Assembly: GCA_965222505.1 (NCBI GenBank)
Contig: OZ244956.1
Span: 682,001-746,000, forward strand
Reading direction: 5' to 3'
From: G965222505 sp965222505
Lineage (GTDB): Bacteria > Bacteroidota > Rhodothermia > Rhodothermales > DATKEJ01
Length of the DNA stretch: 64,000 nucleotides
How positions within the stretch are numbered: the stretch's first letter is position 1; each line of letters begins with the position of its first letter. The position numbers and the translations under genes are program-made. Shown piece by piece: positions 25,391-34,900 of this stretch. The notes under the pieces are model-generated. The model saw only the letters and a program-made list of their open reading frames with translations. It was not told where the DNA came from and ran no database searches.

Positions 25391-27004
25391 ATGTCCGAGC
25401 AAAAAAAAGGATCGACATACGATTATATTGTCGTTGGGGCTGGTGCAGCCGGATGCGTAGTGGCCAACCGGCTGAGCGAAGACCCGAATGTGAACGTCCT
25501 CCTGTTAGAGGCCGGAGGCAAAGATTCCTCCCCGCTCATCCATATGCCGGCCGGATTCACCAAGCTGGTGGGTGAAAAGGTGAACTGGGGATTTTCGACC
25601 AGCCCACAAAAGCATGTCAACCAGCGGGCCATGCATTACCCGCAAGGCCGAACCCTGGGTGGCAGCACCTCCATCAATGCCATGATCTACATCCGTGGCC
25701 ACCGGCTCGACTACGACGAGTGGCGAGACATGGGCAACGAGGGCTGGGGATATGACGGCGTCCTCCCCTATTTCAAAAAATCAGAAAACAATGAACGGTT
25801 CGTCAACGAATACCACGGGCAAGGGGGCCTCCTCAACGTCGCCGATCAGACCCAACAAAATCCACTCACCCGAGCCTTTGTGCGATCTGCGCAGCAGGTA
25901 GGAATTCCCTATACCCCGGATCACAACGGGGCACAGCAAGCCGGGGTGAGCTACTATCAGGTCACCCAGCGGAACGTACGACGGGAAAGTGCGGCGACTG
26001 CATTTCTTCACCCCTTCAGAGACCGGAGTAACCTCACGGTTGAGACCAACGCCTGGACCTCAAAGGTACTCGTTGAAAACAACCGGGCAGTTGGCATTGA
26101 ATACCTGAAAAACAAGACCAACCAACAGGCTGCATATGCCAACGCCGAGGTGATCCTGAGTGGTGGCGCGGTGAACTCCCCGAAATTGTTGATGCTCTCC
26201 GGCATTGGCCCCGCCAATGAACTACGTGCCGTTGGGATAGACGTGATCCACGATCTGCCGGGCGTGGGTAAGAATTTTCAGGATCACATGGATGTCTACA
26301 TTGCCGCGGAGTGTAGCCAGCCGGTAAGCTACAACGGAGAAGATCGGTGGGACAAGGCCATCCGTCATGGCATCCAGTACCTGCTCTACAAGACCGGCCC
26401 GGTCACGGCCTGCGTCGCCGAAGCGGGTTGTTTTGTAAAAAGCAGCGATGACGTGCGCTCCCCTGATATTCAGATCCATTGCCTCCCCGCGTACGTCGTA
26501 GACCACGGACGCAAACGCATAAAGGGCCACGGCATCACCATCAACACTTGTAACCTGCGCCCCAAGAGCATTGGCGATGTCAAACTCCGCTCGAACAACC
26601 CCCTCGACGCACCCACCATCAATCCGAATTACCTGGACGATCCGTACGATTGGGAAATCTCCATCGAAGGTTTCAGGTGGGGCCGAAAAATCCTGAATGC
26701 CCCAGCCTTTAAACCCTACATCAAACGCGAGCTGATGCCCGGTGCCGATCAACAGTCCGAGGAAGAGATCAAAGACTACATCCGTAAATGGTCAAAAACC
26801 GATTACCATCCCGTCGGCTCCTGCAAAATGGGGCACGACGACATGGCCGTGGTCGATACCCAACTTCGGGTACACGGCATGGAAGGGTTACGGGTAATCG
26901 ATGCCTCTATCATGCCGAAATTGATCAGCGGCAATACCCAGGCTCCGTCGATTATGGTAGGGGAAAAAGGTGCTGCTATCATTAAAGCCGGTGCGGTGGT
27001 TTAA
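25391..27004 (+). CDS. GMC oxidoreductase, choline/alcohol dehydrogenase type
   Basis: 537 residues. The N-terminal FAD-binding GxGxxG is YIVVGAGAAGCVVANRLSE. GMC signature 1 is PQGRTLGGSTSINAMIYIRG and signature 2 is GAVNSPKLLMLSGIGP. The active-site His is in DYHPVGSCKMG, with the paired Asn in GNTQAPSIMVGEK, as in choline dehydrogenase and long-chain alcohol dehydrogenases. It has no signal peptide, so it should be cytoplasmic or peripheral to the membrane. It probably oxidises an alcohol to the aldehyde used by the aldehyde dehydrogenase encoded 28 bp downstream. Sequence does not prove choline as substrate, and no other glycine-betaine gene is present. Confidence 0.92.
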   Translation: MSEQKKGSTYDYIVVGAGAAGCVVANRLSEDPNVNVLLLEAGGKDSSPLIHMPAGFTKLVGEKVNWGFSTSPQKHVNQRAMHYPQGRTLGGSTSINAMIYIRGHRLDYDEWRDMGNEGWGYDGVLPYFKKSENNERFVNEYHGQGGLLNVADQTQQNPLTRAFVRSAQQVGIPYTPDHNGAQQAGVSYYQVTQRNVRRESAATAFLHPFRDRSNLTVETNAWTSKVLVENNRAVGIEYLKNKTNQQAAYANAEVILSGGAVNSPKLLMLSGIGPANELRAVGIDVIHDLPGVGKNFQDHMDVYIAAECSQPVSYNGEDRWDKAIRHGIQYLLYKTGPVTACVAEAGCFVKSSDDVRSPDIQIHCLPAYVVDHGRKRIKGHGITINTCNLRPKSIGDVKLRSNNPLDAPTINPNYLDDPYDWEISIEGFRWGRKILNAPAFKPYIKRELMPGADQQSEEEIKDYIRKWSKTDYHPVGSCKMGHDDMAVVDTQLRVHGMEGLRVIDASIMPKLISGNTQAPSIMVGEKGAAIIKAGAVV

Positions 27005-27032
27005 CGAATCTAACACACACTTCAGATACTCC

Positions 27033-28520
27033 ATGAACTTACCCTCCGAACCCACCTCATTCAAGATGCTTATCGATGGGCAATGGGTTGACGCCCGCGG
27101 TGGTGAACGATTTCAAACCATCAGCCCGGCCCATGATGTGGCCGTCGGCAGTTATCCACTTGCTGATGCCCACGACGTTGATGCCGCCGTGATTGCGGCA
27201 AGAAAGGCTTTTGACGAAGGGCCTTGGCCCCGGATGTCTGGCGAAGCCCGGGAAAAGGTACTCCGCCGCGTTGCCGATGGAGTGCGCGCCAACATTGAAG
27301 AACTGGCCCGGCTCGAAGTGTTGGAAAGCGGCAAACCCATCACGCAAGCCAGGGGCGAAATGGAGGGCACGGCCGGCCTCTGGGAATACGCCGCCACCCT
27401 GGCGCGTCACCAGTATGGCGATGCCTACAACACCCTTGGGGATGACAAACTCGGCTTTGTGTTTCGGGAGCCGGTGGGGGTTGTGGGGATGATCACACCC
27501 TGGAATTTCCCATTGTTGATCATCAGTCAAAAGCTACCCTTTGCCCTGGCCGTTGGATGCACAGCCGTTGTCAAACCGAGCGAAGTAACCTCCGGCACCA
27601 CCCTGAAACTGGGCAAGATCCTTCAAGATGCAGGCGTGCCTGATGGGGTGGTCAACATCGTCACCGGATACGGCTTGCCGGTGGGGGTCCGTATGGCCGA
27701 GCATCGCGATGTGGATATGTTGTCCTTCACGGGCTCCACCCGAGTGGGTAAGCAAATTGTAGCGGCTTCTCAAGGCAACCTTAAAAAAGTATCCCTCGAA
27801 CTGGGGGGTAAAAACCCACAAATCGTCTTCGCTGATGCCGATCTCGAAGCCGCGCTCGATGCCGTCGTCTTCGGGGTCTACTTCAATATGGGCGAGTGCT
27901 GCAACAGCGGTAGCCGGTTGCTGGTCCAGCGGGAAATCGCCGAAGACTTTGTGGAGCAGGTGGTCGCACGGGCAAAGACCGTCCCTGTGGGTGACCCGCT
28001 GGATGAAAACACGAAAGTCGGCGCAATTATCAATGAGGCGCAGTTCGACAAAATCATGGATTACATCGAGACGGGGCGGCAAGAAGGAGCCGGACTCCGC
28101 CTCGGGGGCCACAAAATGGAAACCGAGCAAGGCCGGTTTATTGCCCCGACGGTTTTTGACGGGGTGACCCCCTCGATGCAAATCGCTCGGGAAGAAATCT
28201 TTGGCCCCGTCCTCTCCATCGTTGCCTTCGATACCCCGGAAGAAGCCATTGCCATTGCCAACAACACCCTGTACGGCCTTTCCGCCGGCGTGTGGACCCG
28301 CAACGTGGATACGGCCTTTCAGGTCAGCCGTGGCATCCGGGCCGGTACGGTGTGGATCAACTGCTTTATGGACGGTTATGCGGAGTTACCTTTCGGCGGC
28401 TATAAGGAAAGTGGACTGGGGCGTGAACTGGGCCGGTTTTCCATTGACGAGTTTACAGAACTAAAGACGGTACAACTCCACCTCGGCCCCCGCACCAACT
28501 GGTGGCATCGGCCTAAATAA
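27033..28520 (+). CDS. NAD(P)-dependent aldehyde dehydrogenase
   Basis: The ATG at 27033 (MNLPSEPTSFKMLIDGQWVD) gives the usual family N-terminus. The longer ORF to 26970 overlaps the upstream gene and is rejected. 495 residues. Motifs in order: VGVVGMITPWNFPLLI, VVKPSEVTSGTTLKLG, FTGSTRVGKQIV, catalytic Glu in LELGGKNPQIVF, and catalytic Cys in FNMGECCNSGSRLLVQ. The C-terminal ELPFGGYKESGLGRELG segment is intact. It converts the aldehyde from one of the flanking GMC enzymes to a carboxylic acid, which the CoA-transferase could activate. It resembles betaine-aldehyde or aminoaldehyde dehydrogenases in overall pattern. That is suggestive only. Confidence 0.92.
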   Translation: MNLPSEPTSFKMLIDGQWVDARGGERFQTISPAHDVAVGSYPLADAHDVDAAVIAARKAFDEGPWPRMSGEAREKVLRRVADGVRANIEELARLEVLESGKPITQARGEMEGTAGLWEYAATLARHQYGDAYNTLGDDKLGFVFREPVGVVGMITPWNFPLLIISQKLPFALAVGCTAVVKPSEVTSGTTLKLGKILQDAGVPDGVVNIVTGYGLPVGVRMAEHRDVDMLSFTGSTRVGKQIVAASQGNLKKVSLELGGKNPQIVFADADLEAALDAVVFGVYFNMGECCNSGSRLLVQREIAEDFVEQVVARAKTVPVGDPLDENTKVGAIINEAQFDKIMDYIETGRQEGAGLRLGGHKMETEQGRFIAPTVFDGVTPSMQIAREEIFGPVLSIVAFDTPEEAIAIANNTLYGLSAGVWTRNVDTAFQVSRGIRAGTVWINCFMDGYAELPFGGYKESGLGRELGRFSIDEFTELKTVQLHLGPRTNWWHRPK

Positions 28521-28530
28521 CAGCTTCTCA

Positions 28531-30020
28531 ATGCAGCAGGATTTCGACATCGTCATTATCGGCACTGGGGCCGGCGGCGGCACCCTGGCTTATGCTCTCC
28601 GCAATGCCGGTGCTCGTATTCTTCTCATTGAACGGGGGCGTACCTGCCCCAGGAGCCTGAGAACTGGAGCCCCGAGGCCGTCTTCAAACAAAACCGGTAT
28701 CAGACCAGCGAAACCTGGGAATCCACTTCGGGCACGGCCTTTCGCCCTGGGGTTCATTATTTCGTAGGGGGCAACACGAAGGTCTATGGGGCAGCCTTAC
28801 CTCGCTTCCGGATAGAAGACTTCGAGGCATTGGAACATGAAGGGGGTACTTCCCCGGCATGGCCCATCCGGTATGCTGACCTGGAACCCTATTATGCGCA
28901 AGCAGAACACCTCTACCGCGCACACGGTACAACAGGCGAAGATCCAACGGACCCGCCCCGTTCCGGTGCCTTTCCCTTCCCCGCCCTGCCGCATGCACCC
29001 TATATGGCAGCATTAATTGAGGCCCTCAAAAAACAAGGACTTCACCCTTTTTCACTACCTATGGGCATCGACAAGGAGGGGAGTTGTATCCGGTGCAAAA
29101 CCTGCGATGGGTTTCCCTGCAAACTCCACGCAAAAAGCGATGCCGAGGTGTGTTGCGTGCGCCCCGCCCTGGAAAGCCCGGATGTTTCCCTAATGACGGG
29201 GACCCTGGCACGGCGCTTGAAAACCAACCCTGAAGGCACACAGGTCACAGCCGTCGAAGTTGAACGTGACGGAAAACAATTTGACATCCGGGCAAAACAG
29301 TTTGTGGTCTCTTGTGGAGCGGTTAATTCTGCGGCCTTGTTGCTCCGGTCCAGGGATGGAGCAGGTCTCGCCAATGGATCGGGTTTGGTGGGACGGAATT
29401 ACATGGTGCACAACAACACCGCCCTGATGGCCGTCAACCCACGTAAACGCAACCCGACGGTCTTTCAAAAGACCTTTGCCGTCAATGACTATTACTTTAA
29501 CGGCCCGGACTGGTCCTACCCGATGGGCAACCTGCAACTCATCGGCAAATTGCAAGGCGGCATGTTGGCTGCGGTCAAACCGTTGATGCCACGGCCCATT
29601 TTGAACATGATGGCCGACCGCAGCGTGGATTGGTGGGTGATGTCCGAAGACCTCCCTGACCCGGAAAATCGGGTGCTGATTTCCTCATCGGGAAAAATAC
29701 AGATCCAATGGACGCCCAATAATTTGGAAAGCCATCAAAAATTGATCGCAGCAGCCGAACGCATGATGAAGCAGGCCGGGTATCCGTTTGTTTTTACCCG
29801 TTCGATGGGCATCGAAACCAATTCCCACCAGTGCGGCACCATACGGTTTGGCGAAGACCCGGCGACTTCAGTACTGGACCCCTACTGCCGTGCCCATGAA
29901 GTCTCGAACCTGTTCGTTGTGGATGCCTCCTTCTTTCCTTCCTCTGCGGCCGTAAACCCGGCCCTCACCATCGCCGCCCAGGCCCTCCGTGTGGCTGATC
30001 ATATGGTACGTATTTCGTAA
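28531..30020 (+). pseudogene. GMC oxidoreductase with a single-base frameshift
   Basis: The first 36 codons encode an FAD-binding start (DIVIIGTGAGGGTLAYALRN, ILLIERG). The frame is then lost in a run of five G at 28634-28638. The +1 frame continues at once with YLPQEPENWSPEAVFKQNRY and on through the whole enzyme to 30020. Inserting one G would give ERGAYLPQEPENW. The rest is intact: a Cys-rich segment (CIRCKTCDGFPCKLHAK), the second GMC motif (SCGAVNSAALLLRS) and the C-terminal NPALTIAAQAL. Such four-Cys GMC enzymes are distinct from the choline type at 25391. The change may be a real mutation, a phase-variable tract or a sequencing error. As given, the product would be a short stub. Confidence 0.85.
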
Positions 30021-30089
30021 ACCCGTACACATGAGTATTTTGCTTTTGCGTATATTCCGACTCCCCCCTCTCCAACCCACTACGCGCTG

Positions 30090-31775
30090 ATGAACCTCTC
30101 CATTGCCGGCGTCGATATTGCCATCATTATCGGCTATTTCTTGTTGATCTTCTACATTGCTTTTCGCATCACCATCAAGGAGCGCAGGAAAGCGGCAAAT
30201 GAATCGGACGATTACTTCCTGGCTGGCCGTAATGCCGGTTGGTTTGTCATCGGGGCTTCCCTCTTTGCTTCAAACATTGGCTCCGAGCATATCGTAGGAC
30301 TGGCCGGTTCTGGGGCACGTGGGGCCATGCCTGCCGCCCAATTTGAGGTGCTGGCCTCCATCATGCTGATCATTCTGGGGTGGCTGTTTGTCCCGTTCTA
30401 CCTGCGCAGTGGCGTTTTCACCATGCCCGAATTTTTGGAACGGCGCTATAATGCCGCGGCCCGGACGTACCTCTCCGGCGTTTCCATTCTGGCCTATGTG
30501 CTGACCAAAATTTCCCTCACCATTTTTGCGGGCGCACTCGTCTTTGAAGTCATTGGAATTCCATTCTGGACAGGAGCCGGGATTGTGGTGATTGCTACCG
30601 GTATCTACACGGTATTCGGTGGCCTCAGAGCAGTAATCTATACAGACATGATCCAGCTCTTTATCCTGTTGGGCGGTGCCATCGCTGTGACTTTTTTCGG
30701 GCTCAATGCCATCGGCGGCTGGGATGCCATGATTCAAGGACTCGAAAGCGCCACACAAGGACCGGAAACCCCAAACAGCAACGACTTCTTCAACCTGTGG
30801 CGTCCGATTGGCGACTCTGACTATCCCTGGACCGGCATGCTCTTTGGCGCCCCCATCCTGGGGATCTGGTACTGGTGTACGGACCAGTTTATTGTGCAGC
30901 GGGTGCTCTCGGCCAAGGATGTATCGAATGCCCGGAAGGGGACCCTCTTTGCCGGGTTTCTGAAGCAATTGCCGCTTTTTATTTTTGTGATCCCCGGCAT
31001 CATCGCATTCGTATTGGCCGAGCAGGGAATCATGCAGTCCATCGCCTCCGATCCTGATCAGGCGTTGCCCGCGATGATTACGGACATGCTCCCCATCGGC
31101 CTGAAGGGTTTGGTCCTGGCCGGGTTGCTGGCTGCCCTCATGAGTTCGCTCTCGTCGGCTTTCAACTCCTGTTCTACCCTGATTACCATCGACTTCTACA
31201 AGAAGTACCGGCCGCAGGCCAGGGACAAGGAACTGGTCCGGTTCGGTCAGTTGGCGACGGCGGTGTTGGTCGTCCTGAGTCTGGGCTGGATTCCACTGAT
31301 GAAAACCCTCACGGAAGGGGGTGGCATTTTCCAATACCTGCAAAGTGTACAGGCCTACATCTCCCCGCCGATTGCGGCAGCCTTCCTGGTGGGCCTGTTC
31401 ATGAAACGGATCAATGCAAAGGGCGCGATCTGGAGTTTGTGGGCCGGATTTGTGTTGGGCATTGCCCGGCTCGTGATGGAGTACATGGCCAAAGAAGGTC
31501 TCCTGGTCGCTGAACCCGGCTCTTTCATCGCTACGATAGTTGGCATTAACTTTCTTCACTTTGCCCTCTTCCTGTTCATTTTCTGCGCAATCGTCATGAT
31601 TGCCGTGAGCTATGCAACGGCTCCGCCCGATGCAGAAAAACTGAAAGGGTTGACGTACACACCAGGAGAAACCAGCATCTTCGCCGGTGCCCGAAAAGAC
31701 CTCTGGCTCACGGCATTGTTGATCGTCGTCGTCCTCGGCATCTGGTTCTGGTTCAGCCCCCTGGGCATGGCTTAA
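30090..31775 (+). CDS. Na+/solute symporter (SSS family, SGLT-like)
   Basis: 561 residues with about 14 hydrophobic segments. The signature ASLFASNIGSEHIVGLAGSG matches the SGLT/vSGLT branch, which carries sugars, myo-inositol or related polyols with sodium. Other family segments are GGLRAVIYTDMIQ, GIWYWCTDQFIVQRVLSAKD and ALMSSLSSAFNSCSTLITIDFY (Na2 site serines). It lies 69 bp downstream of the second GMC gene on the same strand and before a strong hairpin pair, so it looks like the uptake step of the LacI-controlled operon. Because of this transporter and the Gfo/Idh/MocA enzyme, the substrate is more likely a sugar or polyol than choline. Confidence 0.92.
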   Translation: MNLSIAGVDIAIIIGYFLLIFYIAFRITIKERRKAANESDDYFLAGRNAGWFVIGASLFASNIGSEHIVGLAGSGARGAMPAAQFEVLASIMLIILGWLFVPFYLRSGVFTMPEFLERRYNAAARTYLSGVSILAYVLTKISLTIFAGALVFEVIGIPFWTGAGIVVIATGIYTVFGGLRAVIYTDMIQLFILLGGAIAVTFFGLNAIGGWDAMIQGLESATQGPETPNSNDFFNLWRPIGDSDYPWTGMLFGAPILGIWYWCTDQFIVQRVLSAKDVSNARKGTLFAGFLKQLPLFIFVIPGIIAFVLAEQGIMQSIASDPDQALPAMITDMLPIGLKGLVLAGLLAALMSSLSSAFNSCSTLITIDFYKKYRPQARDKELVRFGQLATAVLVVLSLGWIPLMKTLTEGGGIFQYLQSVQAYISPPIAAAFLVGLFMKRINAKGAIWSLWAGFVLGIARLVMEYMAKEGLLVAEPGSFIATIVGINFLHFALFLFIFCAIVMIAVSYATAPPDAEKLKGLTYTPGETSIFAGARKDLWLTALLIVVVLGIWFWFSPLGMA

Positions 31776-31779
31776 TTAT

Positions 31780-31814
31780 GTGCTGAGTGCGGGGTGCGAC
31801 GTAAAAAGTATTGA
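31780..31814. repeat. Heptad repeat run (GTGC type)
   Basis: Five phased 7-mers each beginning GT (for example GTGCTGA, GTGCGGG and GTATTGA), starting 4 bp after the symporter stop. They are the reverse-strand flavour of the GCAC run at 9250-9277. Confidence 0.7.
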
Positions 31815-31821
31815 CTACCCC

Positions 31822-31882
31822 AGCCGACTGCTCGCACTGCGTGGGCGAGCAGTCGGCTGTCCCCTCCTCGCCCGAGGAGGGG
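31822..31882 (+). terminator. Tandem strong hairpins at the operon end
   Basis: AGCCGACTGCTCGC pairs perfectly with 31845-31858 around a 9-nt loop (14-bp stem). It is followed at once by CCCCTCCTCG pairing with 31873-31882 (10-bp arms, only 2 nt between). There is no T-tract, so it may be a Rho-dependent barrier or a 3'-end stabiliser. The remaining 90 bp to the next gene show nothing clear. Confidence 0.5.
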
Positions 31883-31972
31883 AATGATTCAGGCACACCT
31901 ACGAAGTGTGTGTACGAATCAGGGGTGGTCGCGTAACATCAGTTATTTCTGTCTCGGCAAACTGTGACGTGA

Positions 31973-34900
31973 ATGAACCGACTCCACCTGTTTTTTGCCT
32001 GTTCAATGGTGTTCTTTTTGGCGGCGTGTTCGACCTCCAACCTGTACATCAAGTCGTCCACCCAATCAGCCCCTTCCCTTCCCCAGCTTGAATTGGAGTA
32101 CCAGGTCTTTCTGGTTGGCAATGCCGGTTTGCCGGCCCTGGACACCCCGGCCCCGGCCCTTGACTTGTTGCGGACCCAGTTGCTTCAAGCCCCTAAAAAA
32201 AGTGCCGTTCTGTTCCTCGGAGACAACGTCCAGCCCATCGGGTTACCAGACTCCGCCGCTGCCGACAGGCGCACAGCCGAACAACGGCTCATCCGTGTGC
32301 TGGATACCGTCAAGGATTACCCCGGCAAGGTCATTTTCACCCCTGGCGACCGCGACTGGGCAGATACCGGCTTCGATGGCCTCAAGGCCGTGCAGCGGCA
32401 GGAAGCCTTTGTCGAAGCCTACCTAGACCGGGGCAACACCTTCCTCCCGGACAATGGCTTCCCCGGCCCACACGAAGTACGCCTCACCAAAGACATCCGC
32501 CTGATTGTTCTAGATACCCAATGGTGGATCACCCCGCATGAAAAACCCTATGGGGATGCCGGGGACTATGAAATCGAGGAAGCAGGCGATGTGCTGCTGG
32601 AACTGGATGACATCATCAAACGACACCGAAAGCGGCATCTTCTGGTCGTCGGCCATCATCCCCTGTATTCCAATGGTCGGGAAGGCGGCTATTTCCCGCC
32701 GCGAAGACACCTGTTGCCCCTCCCTATTGTTGGCTCTATTTACCCCCTGTACCGTGGGATTTTTGGACGAAGGCAAGACCTGTCACATCCCCAATACACC
32801 ATCATGCGGCATGGTCTGGAAGAAGTTTTCCAACACCATGAGGGTTTGGTGTATGCCGCTTCCCATGGGTACAGCCTGCAATACTTTAACCAGCACAACC
32901 AACACTATCTCGTAAGTGGATCGGCCGTTGATCCCAATTTCGTAGCCGCAGGTCGCGGGGCCACCTTTACCGCAAGCAAGCACGGATTCCTGGTCCTGAA
33001 TTATTACACAGATGGTTCCGTCTGGCTCGAAGCCCGCGGCACAGAGCCCGATACGGGTGAACACAAGATACTTTTCCGAAAGCAACTGGAAGGCCCAGCT
33101 ACCGACCGCGTTGACCAGGACCTCCCGGCAGCCGATGCCACGTTCCCAAGTTACGCCGACAGCACCCGTACCGTAGCCCCCAACGCCAATTACAAAGCAG
33201 GATTTTTCCGCAGGTTCTTCCTCGGTCAACACCGCCGAGACGCCTGGGCCACGGAAGTCAACGTGCCTTATCTCGATCTGGGCACCGAAGCCGGTGGTCT
33301 TACCCCCATCAAACGTGGCGGGGGCCTTCAATCGACCTCCCTTCGCCTACGCGGTGCCGACGGCCACCAGTATGTCCTGCGCTCCGTAGACAAAGATCCG
33401 GGCAAGGCCCTATCAGGACCGCTTCAAAAATCGCTGGCTGCTGATATTGCGCGGGATCAGACCTCCTCTCAGCACCCATTCGGGGCCTACATCGTCCCTC
33501 CGCTTGCCGATGCCGCAGGCATCTACCATGCCAACCCCAAAATGGTCTACGTCCCTAAGGACCCCCGGCTGGGCGTCTACAATGAAGCCATTGGCGGCTT
33601 GTTGATGCTGTTTGAGGAGCGGCCCAACAAGGATATGTCCCATGCTCCTCACTTTGGCCGTTCCAACGCAGTGGTGGGTGCGCCGGACATGTACCGGGCC
33701 GTCACGCGGGACAACGACCACTCTGTTGACCAACTTTTCTTTGCCCGTTCACGGTTGTTCGATATGTTGTTGAGTGACTGGGACCGGCACATCGACCAGT
33801 GGCGGTGGGCCTCATTCAAAAAAGATGGCAAAACCCGCTACCGGCCCATTCCCCGCGACCGGGACCAGGCGTTTAACCGTATGAATGGCGTACCCGGACT
33901 CGTCAAACCCTTCACCAAGTGGCAAGACTTCCGGGAAAACTATGGTGCCCTCAAAGGGCTTACCTTTAATGGCCGGGAGCAAGACCACCGGTTCACCGCA
34001 GCCCTTTCGCGGGAGGATTGGATTGAGATTGCAGATTCCCTCAAAATGCAACTCACGGATGCCGTTGTGGAAGATGCCTTTCGGCAATGGCCCCAGCCCA
34101 TCTATGACCTGCATGGTGAAGAATTGACGGCCATCTTCAAGAAACGCAGAGACCGCTTGCCCGAGATTGCAGAGCAGTTCTACCGCATGCATGCCCAGGC
34201 TGTGGATGTAGTGGGCAGCAACAAGCACGAACGGTTTGAAGTGAACCACCTCAATGACCGGGAAACGGAAGTGGTCATGTACAAAACCTCAAAAAAAGGG
34301 ACAATTCGGGAGGCGTTATACCGGAGGCGCTTTAACCGGGATGATACCGATGAGATACGCTTATACGGCCTGGACGGTCGGGATCGCTTTATGATCTCAG
34401 GTCCTGGTAAGGGGATCAAGGTTCGGGCCATTGGCGGTGCCGGGGAAGATACGTTCCTGGACGAAAGCACGGCAGGCCATACCCGGTATTATGATGGGGT
34501 TACAGGGAATGAAATTACAACCGGTCCTAAATCCAAAACCATCCTCTCCCCGGAGCCGGCCAACAATGCCTACGATGGGGTGTTTGAATACGACCTCACC
34601 CGGCCCAACGTGTTCTTTGAGTTTGATCAAGACGACGGACTCTTCCTGGGGGGTGGCGTTCAACTCACCCGGCAAGGCTTTAGAAAAGACCCGTTCGCCC
34701 GGCAGCATACCCTGGCGGGCAATGTCTCTTTTACCGGGGCGATCAACCTGAAATACGCTGGGCGGTTTGTGGGCGCCCTTGGAAACTGGGATCTGGATCT
34801 GGATGCCAATGCCCTGCTCCCCGGCAGCTTTCGGAATTTCTACGGCCTCGGCAACGAAACCACCAACACAGAAGGAGACGAGGAATTTTACCGGGCCCGG

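Noticed and set aside
25391..28520. Glycine-betaine (choline to betaine) operon
   Set aside because: The GMC and aldehyde dehydrogenase pair fits, but the neighbours (CoA-transferase, crotonase, SGLT-like symporter, Gfo/Idh/MocA enzyme) do not. Choline is not supported as substrate.
30270..31559. 429-aa minus-strand ORF opposite the symporter
   Set aside because: Polar, His/Gln-rich mirror of membrane-helix codons, a typical shadow of a hydrophobic gene.
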